A stretch of DNA of 64,000 bases, taken from NCBI GenBank assembly GCA_012932865.1, contig SAXG01000114.1, positions 1 through 64,000 of the forward strand, written 5' to 3'. This stretch comes from Amylostereum areolatum. Lineage: Eukaryota; Basidiomycota; Agaricomycetes; Russulales; Stereaceae. Below are positions 33,118 to 44,940 of the stretch, in pieces. The notes below the pieces were generated by a model that did no database searches, was not told the DNA's origin, and saw only the letters and a list, made by a program, of their open reading frames with translations. The translations under genes and the position numbers were made by a program. Numbering within the stretch: the first letter of the stretch is position 1; the number at the start of each line of letters is the position of its first letter.

Positions 33118-35026
33118 ATGCCGTTCCTAATCCCGCAGACCGTCGTCAGCTTGCTCGTTGGCAGCGTCCTCTGGTTCATAGCAAAGCGGCTTTTCTTCCA
33201 TCCACTTTCTCGCTTCCCAGGTCCCAAACTTGCAGCCGCGACGTACTGGTATACGACGTACTACGACGTGTGGAAGGACGGAAGCTTAGTCGAGCACTTG
33301 GTAGAGTTACACAAGCGATACGGTACGTGTTCGCCACCTACGCAATGTTAACGGCTGAACTGACAAAACTTTCATATAGGACCTGTCGTGAGGATTGGAC
33401 CCAACGATGTACGTTTTTCCCTATCCGCATCGAAGTCTTTTGAAGTCATTCAAACTTCAGCTTCACTTCGATGACCCTCATGCGTACAACGACATCTATG
33501 TGAACGGAAACAGGTTCACGAAAGACCCCAAAACATACCTAGCCCTTCATCAAGACGAGTCCTCCTTATGCATGGTGGACCTTCGTGAGATCAAGACGCG
33601 ACGCGATGTGATAAGCCCGCTCTTTTCCCGACGTGCGATCCTCAAGCTTGAACACGTTATAACGCGCAAGGTAAGCTCTATCCAGCACTCAACTCGCAAT
33701 GTATGTATCTCAGTTAATTCCCTAGATTGAAGCGCTCATATCCAAATTACTTCCTTACGAGACGCTTGGAAAGCCAGTGGACCTTCGACGGGCGTACCGG
33801 TCTGCTACGCTTGATATCATCACTTCCTACTGCTTCGCCCGTGAATACTCCATCATCGAGGCCCCAGATTTCCGTCACAAAATGATCCTCGACTACGAAC
33901 TATCTCTGCCGCTCTTCCACGTGCTGCGGCATTTTCCCTTTCTCCTCACCGTGCTCGTCTTCGTGGACCAAATCAAGTCCCTGTTCAAACCCAAGGGCGT
34001 CGGCGTGCTTGGTGATGGCCACACCCGCATGCAGAAGACGATCGATGAGCTGGTCGAACGACCGGAGCTGTTGGACAACGAAGAACATGAAACAATCTTC
34101 CACCACCTATTGACGCCTCCCAAAGGCCAGTCAGAGATCCCGTCGAAGAAGTCACTCATGGAAGAGGCACTTAATCTCACGGTCGCCGGCAGCGATACCG
34201 TGGGCTACCGCCGCGACCGTAGGATCCGTCTACATCCTCAGTGACCCCGCCGCTCTCGCGAAGCTTGTGGCCGAGTTGGAGGACGCGTGGCCAGATCAAG
34301 ATTCTCCGATGCCGCTGGAAACGCTGGAAAAGCTGCCTTACCTGGTGCGTTTGGCCCTCATGGTTGCGCATCCCTTCTGAACTTTATGCTGCCACAGACC
34401 GCGGTGGTGAAGGAGTCGCTTCGCCTCTCGCATGGGGTCGTATTTCCTGCCGCTCGCGTGGTTGCGCCGTCCGATGCCATCATCGCCGGTTTCGCAGTCC
34501 CTGCAGGAGTAAGCCTCCATCGCACCGTGCACTCACGAAGCCATTGTCTGATTTTCTACCCTTCCAGTCGGTGGTCGCGATGGGGTCCACCTTCATCCAC
34601 TACAACCCGGAAATATTTCCTGACCCGCACGCTTTCCGTCCCGAACGTTGGCTGCAATCGGAACAAACCGCGGCTGGGCTCGAGCAATACCTAGTATCAT
34701 TCTCCAAGGGCCCGCGAAGCTGTATAGGCGTCAAGTGCGTTGCGACACCCTTGCTTATCGCGTGTATGACCTGATAATAGTCGGTCTTTTTCACAGCCTC
34801 GCGTGGGCAGAGATGTACATGTTGCTTGGTCATGTCTTCCGGAAGGTCGACATGGAGCTCCACAATACGACGTGAGCGCTTATACCCCTTTTATTTTCCT
34901 CTCTGCGGTACGATGTTTCGATGCTCACGAGCTAAGCTTAGGGTTGACGATTTAGCTTTCAAATGCCACTTCACTCCGACATACAGAGGCAGAATGATTC
35001 AGTGCCTCGTCAAGGCTCGAACTTGA
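33118..35026 (+). CDS. Cytochrome P450 (trichodiene-oxygenase-like), one apparent frameshift
   Basis: Haem monooxygenase with an N-terminal anchor (TVVSLLVGSVLWFIAKRLFF) and the hinge HPLSRFPGPKLAAATYW. Then come PVVRIGPND, FDDPHAYNDIYVNGNRFTKD, FSRRAILKLEHVITRK and the I-helix region LTVAGSDTV. The ExxR motif is KESLRL, the PERF motif FRPERW, and the haem loop FSKGPRSCIGVNLAWAE is rebuilt across an intron at about 34735-34797. The last exon is VDDLAFKCHFTPTYRGRM, ending at 35026. The order and the FxHPLxxFPGPKLAA start fit fungal P450s annotated as trichodiene oxygenase or benzoate 4-monooxygenase-like. After SDTV the frame must shift by one base in a GGG run near 34200 to continue as ATAATVGSVYILSDPAALAK. 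All else is intact, so this could be a base error. It is unrelated in sequence to the P450 at 4.7 kb. Confidence 0.82.
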
Positions 35027-35459
35027 AGGTGCTTTGTGGAAAGATGCAAACATGGACCATGAGAACTTTCTTGACATCATCCCTGTCGGCTTCCTTCAGT
35101 AGCATTTAAGGCAGACAACGTAAGTATCACCGTAATCGGCGTACATGCGCGTGCAGTGATCGAAGCCTGTGGCAGGCCTGAGGAGAAGTTCGACTCACCG
35201 CGGGGACGCCTTCAATATGTTGTCTCGTATACCACGTATGATTAGAGATCACCGGTATACTTCAATGCACTTACTACACAATGGCTTTGAACGGTCTTGT
35301 ATTGAAAGCTTGAAAGCCGATACATACTGTTGTTGGAACTTGGAAGGTTCGAGTCTCAGTCGACGACTTGTGAACAATGACGGCCTTCGGTCCGTATCTT
35401 GCCGGATGATCGGAACTCACGAAAATTCTTGCCAGTGAAGGTAGCGACCTACGCCCACC
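35027..35459. other. Intergenic region between P450 and permease
   Basis: 433 bp, no supported gene. Probably the terminator of the P450 gene and the promoter of the permease gene. Confidence 0.45.
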
Positions 35460-37879
35460 ATGTCCTCCACCTCCATCCACAGCAGGTTCTCGAAGAAAGA
35501 CGACGAGCTCGCCTCATCCATCGATCAAGATGAAGTTCAACTGGTAATCCCCAGCCGTCGCCGTTGGGGAGCTCTTCAGCGCAGAATCTGAAGCGGCTGG
35601 GAACAGCGAGCATTATCGTTCAATCGGTAACGTCGCGTTTTCTAGTGGTGCAAACCTGGACTGGCTGCGGGTATCCCTGCCTCTCGTGAACGTCGACCGC
35701 TTCGTGCTCTCTGGGATGGGCGAGGCGTCGGCGGAGGGCAGGGATTGAGATTATACCGCTTGAACCTGATCAGCGCTCAGACCTGCGTAGGGAAGCCCCC
35801 AGTGTCGCGCTCACTTCTTGCCCCCTCTCCTGTTGGGAGAGGGCAGTAGCAGCGTACTGATGCACTTTCTTTCGGCCTCGCTAGCAAAATCTCGGATACA
35901 AGCAGGTGCGTTTACAGCATTCTGCATTGGAGTGTTTGCCTGATGTTGTCGAGCAGCAATTGCATCGCAGCTGGAACATCGTCGAGAGCTTCGCGGCCAG
36001 CTTTTGTGCGCTCAACTTCATTGGGGGCGTTCGGTACGCTTGCCGCCTTTATTTTCACCTTGAAGTTTGACTTATCCGCCCCGAAGGTCTGCGATCTTCC
36101 TTGGACTGCTCGCAGGAGGCCCTGCCGCAATATGGTGTGCCGAGATCCGCTTTTCCCTCATCTACCCCCGCTGACGTCGCGCACAGGTCGTCCTACCTTA
36201 TCACCCTCGTGTTCATGTTCATCACCGCCGCCGTCCTTGCCGAGGTGTGCTCCGCACTTCCCCTCAGCGGCTCGATCTACATATGGGCCGCGGAGAGCGC
36301 TGGACCCAAGTATGCGCGCTTCTTCGCATTCCTTGTTGCCTGGTGGTCGACCACGGCCTGGATGACGTTCACCGCTGGAAACTGCCAGGTATCTTATTTT
36401 CTTAGTTGGTGCCGCTTTCCCATCATGCTCATTCCTCCTTGCAGACGACGGCCAACTATATCGTTTCGCAGCTCGCGGTGTGGGAGGTCGACTTTCCGGG
36501 TGGCGTCGGGAATGACAACATCAAGTGGCGTGCGTTGATTTGGGCGATATCGGAGGGCATTCTCGTGGTCTCCATTGCTATCAACTACCTTCCGCCCAGG
36601 TGGTACTCGGGGATCTTCCGATTCTCCCTCGGGCTCATGATGGCCGACTTCCTCCTCTGCATGATATGGCTCCCGATCGCCGCGCACAACTCGTACGGAA
36701 TTCGGTCGGCCAAGGATGTGTTTACGACGACCTGTGAGCCACCTTCATTGGGCAGAGGTCTTTTTGTGCTGACACTCTGGTCAGATAATGGAACGGGTGC
36801 ACCTGCTGGTTGGAATTGGATGTTGTCCTTGTACGTTTCCATCCCGTGGTTGCGATCCTCCAACTGACGTCTGTCGGCAGCCTCTTCACCGCTGGGACCT
36901 TGACCGGCTTCGACGCCTCTGGACACATCGCCGAAGAGACAAAAAATGCCAGGTTAAATCCCTTGCTGCCTGTCGTTTCCCTGTTTTGTTGAAGCTCTGC
37001 TTAGTGTGGTTGCTGGTCGTGGGATCCTGAGCAGCGCCATCGCCACGGGCATCCTTGGCTTTGCCACCACAATCCTGTTCTTGTTCTGCACCCCGGATCT
37101 CGATACCGTCTTCGCGCTCGATGCGCCCCAGCCGTTCGTCCAGATATATGCGTTGGCACTTGGCAAGAAGGCCAGCATCTTCATGACCATTGTCGCTGTC
37201 CTGGGCCTCATCATGGTGAGCTCCTTTTTCTCCTGGCCTTTCTGTGCTTACCTTGTCGACGATTCGCAGAACACCAGCATTGCAGTGGTCGCCGCGTCTC
37301 GCCTCGTATTCGCGGTCGCGCGCGACGGCGTGCTCCCGCTCTCGTCCTGGATCGGACGCGTAGACGCTCAAGGCCAGCCCCGCAACGCTGTGACGGTCAT
37401 ATACGTTTTTGGCGCGGCGCTATTGTGCACAATTCTTCCGAGCCAGGTGGCGTTCACGTCGCTCGTGTCCGCGGGAGGTGTGCCCACCATTGCGGCCTAC
37501 GGGCTCGTGAGCCTGCTGAGGTTGACGTGCACGCCGGACTCGTTCAAATCGTCGCACTTCTACCTCGGACGGTGGGGCCGGCCTTTCTACCTCGCGGCGA
37601 CCTTGTTCAACGGGCTCATCGTCGCAGTAAGCTCGTCGTAGGTTTATAGATCGGATACGAGAGGCTGACCGCCGTCTCGATCTATAGGTCATGTTGTCGC
37701 CGTTCTTCTTCCCGGTGGACGCGGAGAACTTCAACTTTGCCTGCGTGATCTTCGGGTCGATCACGGTCTTTGCGCTGCTTTCGTGGTGGTTTACGCCGGC
37801 GGAGAAGTGGCTCAGGCAGGAACAGGTGGAGCAGGCGGGGAGGACGGCCGATGGCGAAGTGAATCTGTTGGTTGGGTAA
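35460..37879 (+). CDS. APC-superfamily permease (amino acid/choline/GABA type)
   Basis: Multi-pass plasma-membrane transporter. A likely first exon at 35460 (MSSTSIHSRFSKKDDELASS) gives the short hydrophilic N-terminus. Clear family sequence begins with NIVESFAASFCALNFIGGVR near 35975. It then continues through spliced exons: GGPAAIWSSYLITLVFMFIT, AAVLAEVCSALPLSGSIYIW, WWSTTAWMTFTAGNCQ, TANYIVSQLAVWEVDF, FTAGTLTGFDASGHIAEETK, GILSSAIATGILGFATTILF, FVQIYALALGKKASIFMTIV, VAASRLVFAVARDGVLPLSS, FTSLVSAGGVPTIAAYGLVS and VMLSPFFFPVDAENFNFACV. It stops at 37879. The FDASGHIAEETKNA motif is typical of fungal choline/GABA/amino-acid permeases of this family. I could not find the usual first transmembrane exon between 35560 and 35900, so the N-terminus may be degraded or differently spliced. 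Substrate unknown. Confidence 0.8.
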
Positions 37880-38513
37880 ACAGCGCGGCTATGAGGGTCA
37901 GTGCGTCAGTCGGTCGATGTGCATAGATGGTGAAACGTGCTAGTCGAATTGTTGGTACGTGCTGGTCCATTTGTACTTTCCGACTTTGGGCTGACATGCC
38001 TTACCAGTGTTGTACTTGTCCCGCGAGATGCTGTGGAGTTGAAATGAAATGAATGGTCGGTTAGCAGAACTGCATACACACCGACAAGTGTCACGATCGT
38101 CTCCGCTGTCGTCGTCTCTTTCATCATCGTCTCACCTTCGCTCATATCAGTCTCGTGCTCCTCCTCGTTATGCTCATATCCATTCTTGCTCAATGCGTCT
38201 CGTTGGTCATTGCCACATACCACCAGCATCGCCATCACGTTTTATCGCTTTCGCCGCCGCGTTCCAGTGATATACTTTATATCACAGCGTACAATTGTTC
38301 AATAACGCTGTTGGGGGCGACACTACTGTTCCTTACCCTGGCGGTGTACGTCCACAGGGGGGTTCCTTTCCAGTCCGTTCGTATCGCAAACGTCCTCGAG
38401 CAGGAGCGGTGAAGAGATAACTTACGTATCTTTGCCAGTTTGCCTTTATAAAGGCTCTGGACTCTCCTCTCCGTGGTAGGTCTTCTGGACAGAGTTCAAT
38501 CCTCTCACTCACA
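37880..38513. other. Intergenic region between permease and secreted protein
   Basis: No supported gene. A tatactttatatc sequence near 38270 and tttataaagg near 38448 lie upstream of the next start codon; the second, about 65 bp before 38514, could serve as a TATA box. Confidence 0.45.
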
Positions 38514-39064
38514 ATGCAGTTCCACCAACAGTTGATCCTTGGTCTCCTTGCTGCCACCGCTTCATCGGCCAGGAGTATCGGTGCCAAGCCCGAAGCTATC
38601 CCGTATGGCATCTATGCCATGTCCCTCGACGCGCACGGCGCCCAGCAGCTGACTTACATGAGTCCCGGAAACACAAGCGCGCCCCATAGCATGTTGTATG
38701 TGTGTCAGGTCTTTCCTCTCCCCCGTTTCTCATTCAGGATATAGACAAGCGCGCGCGACCAACGGCGCCGTCTGTGGCCCCGTCCAGGCGAACCCCGGCG
38801 ACGTCGCGAACGCCGAAAGCGCGCTGGCGAACTTCTTCGGCGAGGGCACGTCCTTCTTCTCCCTCAGCGTGTCCGCGTTCTCGGGCGACGCCGTCGCGTA
38901 CGGCTGCGAACTACGGCCGCGGGCAGGAGATGTACTCGGAGGAGCTCCTGGGGTACATGGCCGTTCTGCACTCGCACTGCGGGCGGGGAAACGAAGGGTA
39001 CTACAATCTTCCCGGGAAGAAGGCGAGCTATGGACGGACGGAGAGGTCTCATTCGTTTTGCTGA
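38514..39064 (+). CDS. Small secreted protein, apparent frameshift
   Basis: The start at 38514 opens a classical signal peptide (MQFHQQLILGLLAATASSAR). The mature part begins IPYGIYAMSLDAHGAQQLTY. After an intron at about 38700-38745 it continues NGAVCGPVQANPGDVANAES, LANFFGEGTSFFSLSVSAFS and GDAVAYGC. The pattern, with C near the exon start, an F-G-x-G-x-x-F block and AVAYGCxYGxGQ, is common in short basidiomycete secreted proteins of unknown role. One extra base near 38907 shifts the frame: the expected continuation NYGRGQEMYSEELLGYMAVL then CGRGNEGYYNLPGKKASYGR is intact in the neighbouring frame and ends at 39064. This is either a decayed gene or a base error. Confidence 0.65.
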
Positions 39065-39417
39065 AGGTGAGGTGGTCTCAGGTGAAACTGCCGTTTGCCT
39101 TCGACTTGTTTCTGATCTCGGGCTCGCAGGGTGCTTCACTCAGCATCGTTGCGCCTGCCAACTCCCCTAAGACAAGGGCGCTGTTCTTTGCGCTGGTTAC
39201 CGTATCTCTGTCCACTGTATCTGTTCCGAGATTTCATTTGGTGTGCGGTAGTTTCTTTGCCCGTGGACACCTTTGTTTCTCCGCACTCGTATCATATACT
39301 ATTAAGGTCGTCCCAGAACCTGTGGCGACGGATCTAACATACAGGGCAGAACAGAAATTATGGGAAAGATACAGATATACTAGGAAGAACAAGAAAGAAC
39401 ATTCGAAGGACTCGTAC

Positions 39418-41270
39418 CTAATCCGACGACAATGACACAGAATCCCGAGTATCGTCTGTGACTGGCCGGCGAGGAGGCAACCTCGACGCGTTCTCCCGGG
39501 TTAACGGCAAGCCTCCCACCGCCCGGTAGCTGTCACGTTCGGTTTCCCAGCTGTCGACTTGCTCCATCCACTTGGTGGTGGGGACCACATCCGCCCACTC
39601 GATAGGCGCAACGTACTGGTCCGATTCTCGTTCGTTGTCGGCGCAGGCGAGGGGCGACACGCCCTCGCCATGGCTCCCTCCATCATGAGCAGGTGAAGCA
39701 CCGCCGTCTTCATCTTGATCCTTATCGAATATCCCGCCCGCTACGCTCGATCGAACCCATGACAGGATGCTGTCGTCGAGGGCTGGCTCGTTGGACGAGG
39801 GCGAGCCAGCATCAGCACGGACCATGCCACCACCGTCCCCTACCTTCGGTTTCTTCACAGGACTTCGTACGTCGTCATTTGAGCCACCCAACCGCTTCTG
39901 ACCCTGGAATCCGCCGCCTTCTCCGCGTTTCCTACCGTCATCGCCTTCCCTACCTTCACCACCTTCGCCGCCCCCGCCGGCTTCACCACCCTGCCCACGT
40001 TCGCCAACCTCACCACTCGCACGTTCGCCGCAACCATTTGCGCCGTGGCCACTGGTATCCTTGTTCGCTGGCGGGACCTCTCCCCGGACTTTGGACGGGG
40101 CGCGCCAAGGCTGATCGCTCTTGTTGATCGCCTCGAAGACCTTTTCTGGAGTCAGGTCCAAGAATTTTTCGACAATGCTTGATCTGAGGTGGTCCCGAAG
40201 ACGACAAAGGAATGTGTAGCACTTCAAGACGCCGAGCGCCTCTCTGAGGTCGTACGATGCCAGTGCGTTTTGGGACATCGCATGCACTTTGAGGTTCTTC
40301 TGTAAAGTCAGGGTCTTCAGCTACGTCTTCACGTTGATAGATAAATAGGACGAAAGATACCTTGCGCATGACATGGACATCGACTGTCCCCGAGGCGCAC
40401 ACTGCTCTATACATCTCGGACACGTCCAAGCCCAGCGCAGTAAGGTGGTGGAACGACGTTGAAAGGTCGAACAGAAGTCGCCCCAAGTGTTCGGATTGGT
40501 CTGTCTTCTTCATTTCAGTGGGGAAAAGAATCATGGAGATCAACCAATTAAGCTCATCCTGCCAAAAGATGTCCTCACGCCGAGACGAATACATGGCCTC
40601 GGGGGCGATTTCCACACCACTTAAGTCTGGGCTGGTGACAGCCACCCCAAGGTCGAACATAGCCCGTGGAGAGGGTAAATCGCGATATGGGATCGGTCGC
40701 AGGTAGCCCGATGGCGCGTTCAAGTCTATATGATAGACAGTGAACGGAGGTGAAGCTTGGGTCCGGGATACAACGAACAATGTCGTGGGAGTGAATGTGT
40801 GATCCCCCGCCTTGAGTTCGCGTTGAAATACCACATGCAAAATGTCCTCAAAGCCGCGACGCAACCCGGCCTCGTTGGGAGACGTTGTGGACGATTCAAA
40901 GCAGCTTGTGATCCGCTGGTGCGCGAGAGCAAGGACAGGGAGGCGAAGTAGGATCCCGTATTCGTCAGGGACATCCTTCATGGGCGCACCACCGCCAGCC
41001 GCGGTCTTCGCGGCGTTCACGAGCTTCGAGATGGAGGGCATGCCTTCGTCGTCGTCCCACTGCCAGTGAACGAACATTAGATGAGAGGAACGATGGAACG
41101 GATGGCGAGCGTACCTTGCACTGATAATCCAGCAGCTTTGTCGGCACCTCAAACTCCATTAAGGATGATGAGGAGGTTTCTCTCGGGACTTGCTCGATCG
41201 ACACTCGAGGACGCACTGCCCAGCACCATGCGCGCATGGCAGCCGTAGAGTGGGCGATGCTGGTGGCCAT
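39418..41270 (-). CDS. Unknown protein with Gly/Glu-rich C-terminal half
   Basis: I do not recognise a domain. The best start is 41270 (MATSIAHSTAAMRAW); an alternative first exon at 41341 (MSTKAPST) is possible. Exon 1 ends EVPTKLLDYQCK. After an intron near 41072-41115 a long exon reads WDDDEGMPSISKLVNAAKTA, LLRLPVLALAHQRITSCFES, VVFQRELKAGDHTFTPTTLF, FWQDELNWLISMILFPTEMK and ALGLDVSEMYRAVCASGTVD. A short intron near 40300-40362 leads to LREALGVLKCYTFLCRLRDH. From about 40100 the protein turns disordered, with Gly/Glu/Arg-rich stretches and a basic RSPVKKPKVG block that could be a nuclear signal, ending DTRDSVSLSSD at 39418. The folded N-terminal half (about 290 residues) is clearly coding: a long frame with no interruption and consistent splice sites. 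No transmembrane segment or signal peptide is seen. Confidence 0.65.
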
Positions 41271-41662
41271 GGTCGAGGAGTACGGTATACGGCGGACAAA
41301 ACGTTTGCAATCACTCACGTAGAAGGAGCTTTGGTAGACATGGTTTCCGACTCAAGGCCGCTCGGTCAAGGGGAAAGGAGAGGAAAGGAGGTTTGGTGGA
41401 GGAAGCTGCAAACGGGTACTATAGACGGCCAGTTGGAGGCCGAGGTCGCATGTCCGACCCGTAATACGTACGAAAATGGCCTTCAAAGGGCAGTCCCGAT
41501 CCCAATCCGCCCGGGAAATGGGGCGAAAGTGACCCAAAATCGCCTGTGAGAGCGGCGCTGCCGGAGGGGGCTTGGGCCATTCCCAGGCATTTATTTCTCG
41601 CACGCCAGGCTTCCCACCGCGACCGTCGTCGCAAAGCTTCGTCCTCATCGCCTCACACGACC

Positions 41663-44158
41663 ATGCGCCCGAGGTCCGAATTCGTGCTGGAGGCGGAGGA
41701 AGCGTTGGCTGCGGCAGAACAGTCATTGGCGCTGTGAGTCAGAAGACTGAAGACGTCGACGTGCGTGTCTTCCACCTCATCTGTTTCCCTCTCCTCCTTC
41801 CCTCCCATCACCTCGCGCCCGACCTCGTTCTCGCTTCCCCTCGCCCCCCACGTTATTTCAACGTGCGCAGAGCCGGGCTGACGGCTTCTGCAGAACCCCC
41901 AATCGCGGTACATCCGTGACGACAGCTTGGCCGGGATCGCGCCCTCGGACACGTTGCCATCCCCGTCGGGGCCCGTCCCAGCACTTGCTCCCCCCCTTAC
42001 GGAACCCACCTTCCGCTTCCGACTTCCGGCCACCTCGATTTTCGTCGGGAGTGTTTCTGTCTAGTTGCCGACATCGCGTCTATCCGTCTCCGGGCGCGTA
42101 TCCCCCGTCCGACCCGCAACAACAGGGCGCCGTCGGTATCGTATCCCTTGTGGCCCACAGGACCCACAAAGCTTATTTCTATCTCAACACGCGACAACAA
42201 TCCGGCGTCATAAGTACCCACCCTGCTTCATCCATCCCGTCCCAGGATTCCTCATGTTCCCTCGTCAAGAACATAAACATCGTCGAGGGGCCGCGCATGA
42301 CCCTGCGCCCCACGCAGCGACCAGACACGCGCATCGACCATCGAGCGAACCTGCCCCTCCGCCCCCAGCACCAGCACCCAAGAAAAGCATCTTCGTCGAG
42401 GATTTCGAGTCGAATTCCGTGGACAGCATCAGCGTCGTCGTGGAACATGACGAGTTTCACGTCGTGACCGCGTCCGGGTCCGGCGCGTTCGTATGGGCAG
42501 AACCTCCTCCTTCCATGGCTGGGGTGGACCCCTGGGAATCGCACAATGCGGCTGCTCAGATAGGTATGGGACCTTCGTTCATCATCGATCCCAGGGCTCA
42601 CCCGAACGTGCTCTCGTTGCGGCAGCCCGATCCCCAGCGAAACTGAAGAAGACCCCGGCCGCCCTCGAGCGCATCCGCGCCGCTACGCGCACCGCAGAAG
42701 GTCCCCCTCTCAGTGAAGCGGAACGGTACAGGAATCAGGTGACACTATGTGCGTCCTCGCGTCCCTCCTTGCGCCACCGTCCATTCTTCCCCTCTGATAT
42801 GCCATCCCCCATCGGCAGATCGTCCTTCGACACCCACTTCCGCCATACGAGGCCAGTCACAGCCTTCCACACCACGCAAAGATGCCGCCCGAGGAATGCG
42901 AGTGGACACTTCACGGGGCATCAAACGTACGCCCCATTCTGCTCTCCCCCTTTGGCTTGTTCTCTTACCAGCCCTCCCCAGCGTATCAGCCGCCCGAGCT
43001 GTCCCCGACGTCCTGGTGGAAACGCTTCAACTTCGGCTCTCCCCCTCCGTCGCCCACAGCGGAACGCCCCCCTCCTCGGCCCCGCGCCGCCTCGCTGTCA
43101 ATGCCCGCGCCACCCGCAGCGTCAAGCTCACGGCGGCACCGCGCAGAGAGCAACGCCGTCGTGCCCTCGCAAGCCACGGCGTCCGCCGCCGCACCCCCGA
43201 CGCGGCCCACAGGCGCGGACCACTACGCCGAGCGGAAGAAAATCAGGGACGAGACGCACGCGAAGAGGATGGAGATCGAGGCCGCCTACGCGCCCGCGCA
43301 CCCCCCGCCCGACCACGACCGCCTGGCCGGCACCGGCGCCCTCCACAGGGGCGCGCACGCGCGCGGCGAACCCCCCAGGGGCAGGGCGGAGCAGCCGCCG
43401 GACGAGCGCGCGCGCGCGGGACGGCTGGCGCGCACGCATATACGCACGCAGAGCGAGCCCCAGCCGCTGCCGAGGCAGGGGCAGGGGGCCCACGCGCAGG
43501 CTGTCCCGTCCAGCAGCCGCAACCGGCTCGACCCCCCTCACGCCGGCGCGTCGTCCAGCGCGCGGGGCGATCCCCCCGCGGCCGTCGAGCGCTCCCGCCC
43601 GGCCAAAGGTGCCTTTCTTTCGTCCCTTCGCATGCATCCGCTCACGCGCTGTCGCAGAGTCCTCGCGGCGGCGACCCTCGTACCCTCAGTCGGATACGCG
43701 AGAACTCCCCAGACCCTCCCATCATCCTACCCACCACCACACTCGTAATACCAGCGATCCTCTTGTCGCGCCTACTCCCCCGCCCACGTCTCTGTCTCAC
43801 GCCCCAACCCGACCTCACACACACATTCATACTTCTCCTACTGCTAATCCCCCACCTACTCACGCTCATACACCCCATGCTCTCGTCCATACTCCCGTTC
43901 CGCCCCCTACCCATACCCATACCCATACCCCGCCGCGGACTCACATCCGCACACGCTCACCGCTGTCCTACACCCCATCTCCCTCCAGACTCGCACCACC
44001 ACCCCCACGACAAAACGCGCTCCCGGAAGCCCTCCGAGGCGTCCGTCCCCGCGCGCACGATGTCCACCATCGCCGAGGCCGGGAGCTACATGTCGCGCGC
44101 GCGGTCGCCGCTGCCGCCCCCGTTGGTGGCGGAGGCGCGGAGGAGGGCGGGGAGGTAG
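41663..44158 (+). CDS. Unknown, mostly disordered Pro/Ala/Arg-rich protein
   Basis: Spliced candidate gene on the plus strand. It starts MRPRSEFVLEAEEALAAAEQ at 41663, an exon that would form a helix. Next is a likely exon NPQSRYIRDDSLAGIAPSDT near 41895. Later exons give KKSIFVEDFESNSVDSISVV, VEHDEFHVVTASGSGAFVWA, KLKKTPAALERIRAATRTAE, PELSPTSWWKRFNFGSPPPS and HYAERKKIRDETHAKRMEIE. The last exon ends SEASVPARTMSTIAEAGSYM then RRRAGR before the stop at 44158. Very GC-rich sequence (42.9-44.1 kb) keeps several frames open, so exon borders are uncertain. The WWKRFNFG block and the charged ERKKIRDETHAKRMEIE helix are the only parts that look conserved-like. No known domain; function unknown. Confidence 0.5.
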
Positions 44159-44940
44159 GCGGGCTGGGGGCGGGCGGACGCTTCCGTAGAGATTTGCCTG
44201 TACATATGCTATTTGGAATCTATCATTTACGCGGGCGGGCGTGGGCGGGAAGTCGAAAGTTCGGAGGTCGTCCGACAATGGAGGTCGTGGGAAACGTCGC
44301 CGAAAATGCGATATTCATGTGCACACTTATGTAATGCAGCCAGGCTGAGCGGTCGACGAGTCGACGACGACTGTGACTCGGACCTCTACATAGTACAAGT
44401 TGCCACCTCCAGCTGGCGCTATCGTCTTGACCTTCGACGTCGTGTTCTCCTATTCATAATCTCGCGTTTCTCGCTCTACCGGACGAGCGCGCATTCAATG
44501 CCTTCCGGTTTCTGCGGCATCCCCGACGACGGCGGGGCGTGCAAGTGCGCATGCGCGTCGGGATTCTGGTCCTCGTGCGCCATCGGGACCCACTGGTCCT
44601 ACTTTGATCACCGCGAACGTGTACTGGTCGCCTTCCCAATCGTGGACTGTTGGTGGACTGTCAACACTCGTGCGGAGGAACTCGATGCCGTCCCAATTCC
44701 GTCCGACCGCTGGCATATCCCTGGACGCTGAGGATTGGCGTGCCTCGGTGGCACGTCCGTCCGTCAAGCCCTGTACCCGGGTTTGACTTTACTCTCGGGT
44801 GCGAGACGGCGTGGCGCTCTAGTGGTACATCGTGTGGCGCACCGTGGTATAAGTATACCATCTGCGCCCCCTCTGGTCTTCTCACTTGCGTTCTTTCCCT
44901 TCGTCGCCGACCTTCACCTCGGCAGCTGCCCGCGACGCTT
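44159..44940. other. Intergenic region, no supported gene
   Basis: About 780 bp without a convincing gene. A 172-codon open frame at 44213-44731 has no recognisable content or splice partners. Confidence 0.45.

Noticed and set aside
43895..43935. CCCATA tandem words as an interstitial telomere
   Set aside because: The unit cccatac is not the fungal TTAGGG/CCCTAA repeat and occurs inside a low-complexity coding-like tract.
42493..44334. 613-codon plus-strand open frame
   Set aside because: High GC keeps this frame open; its Pro/Arg/Thr-His composition is noise-like, and the spliced model in other frames has better exon ends.
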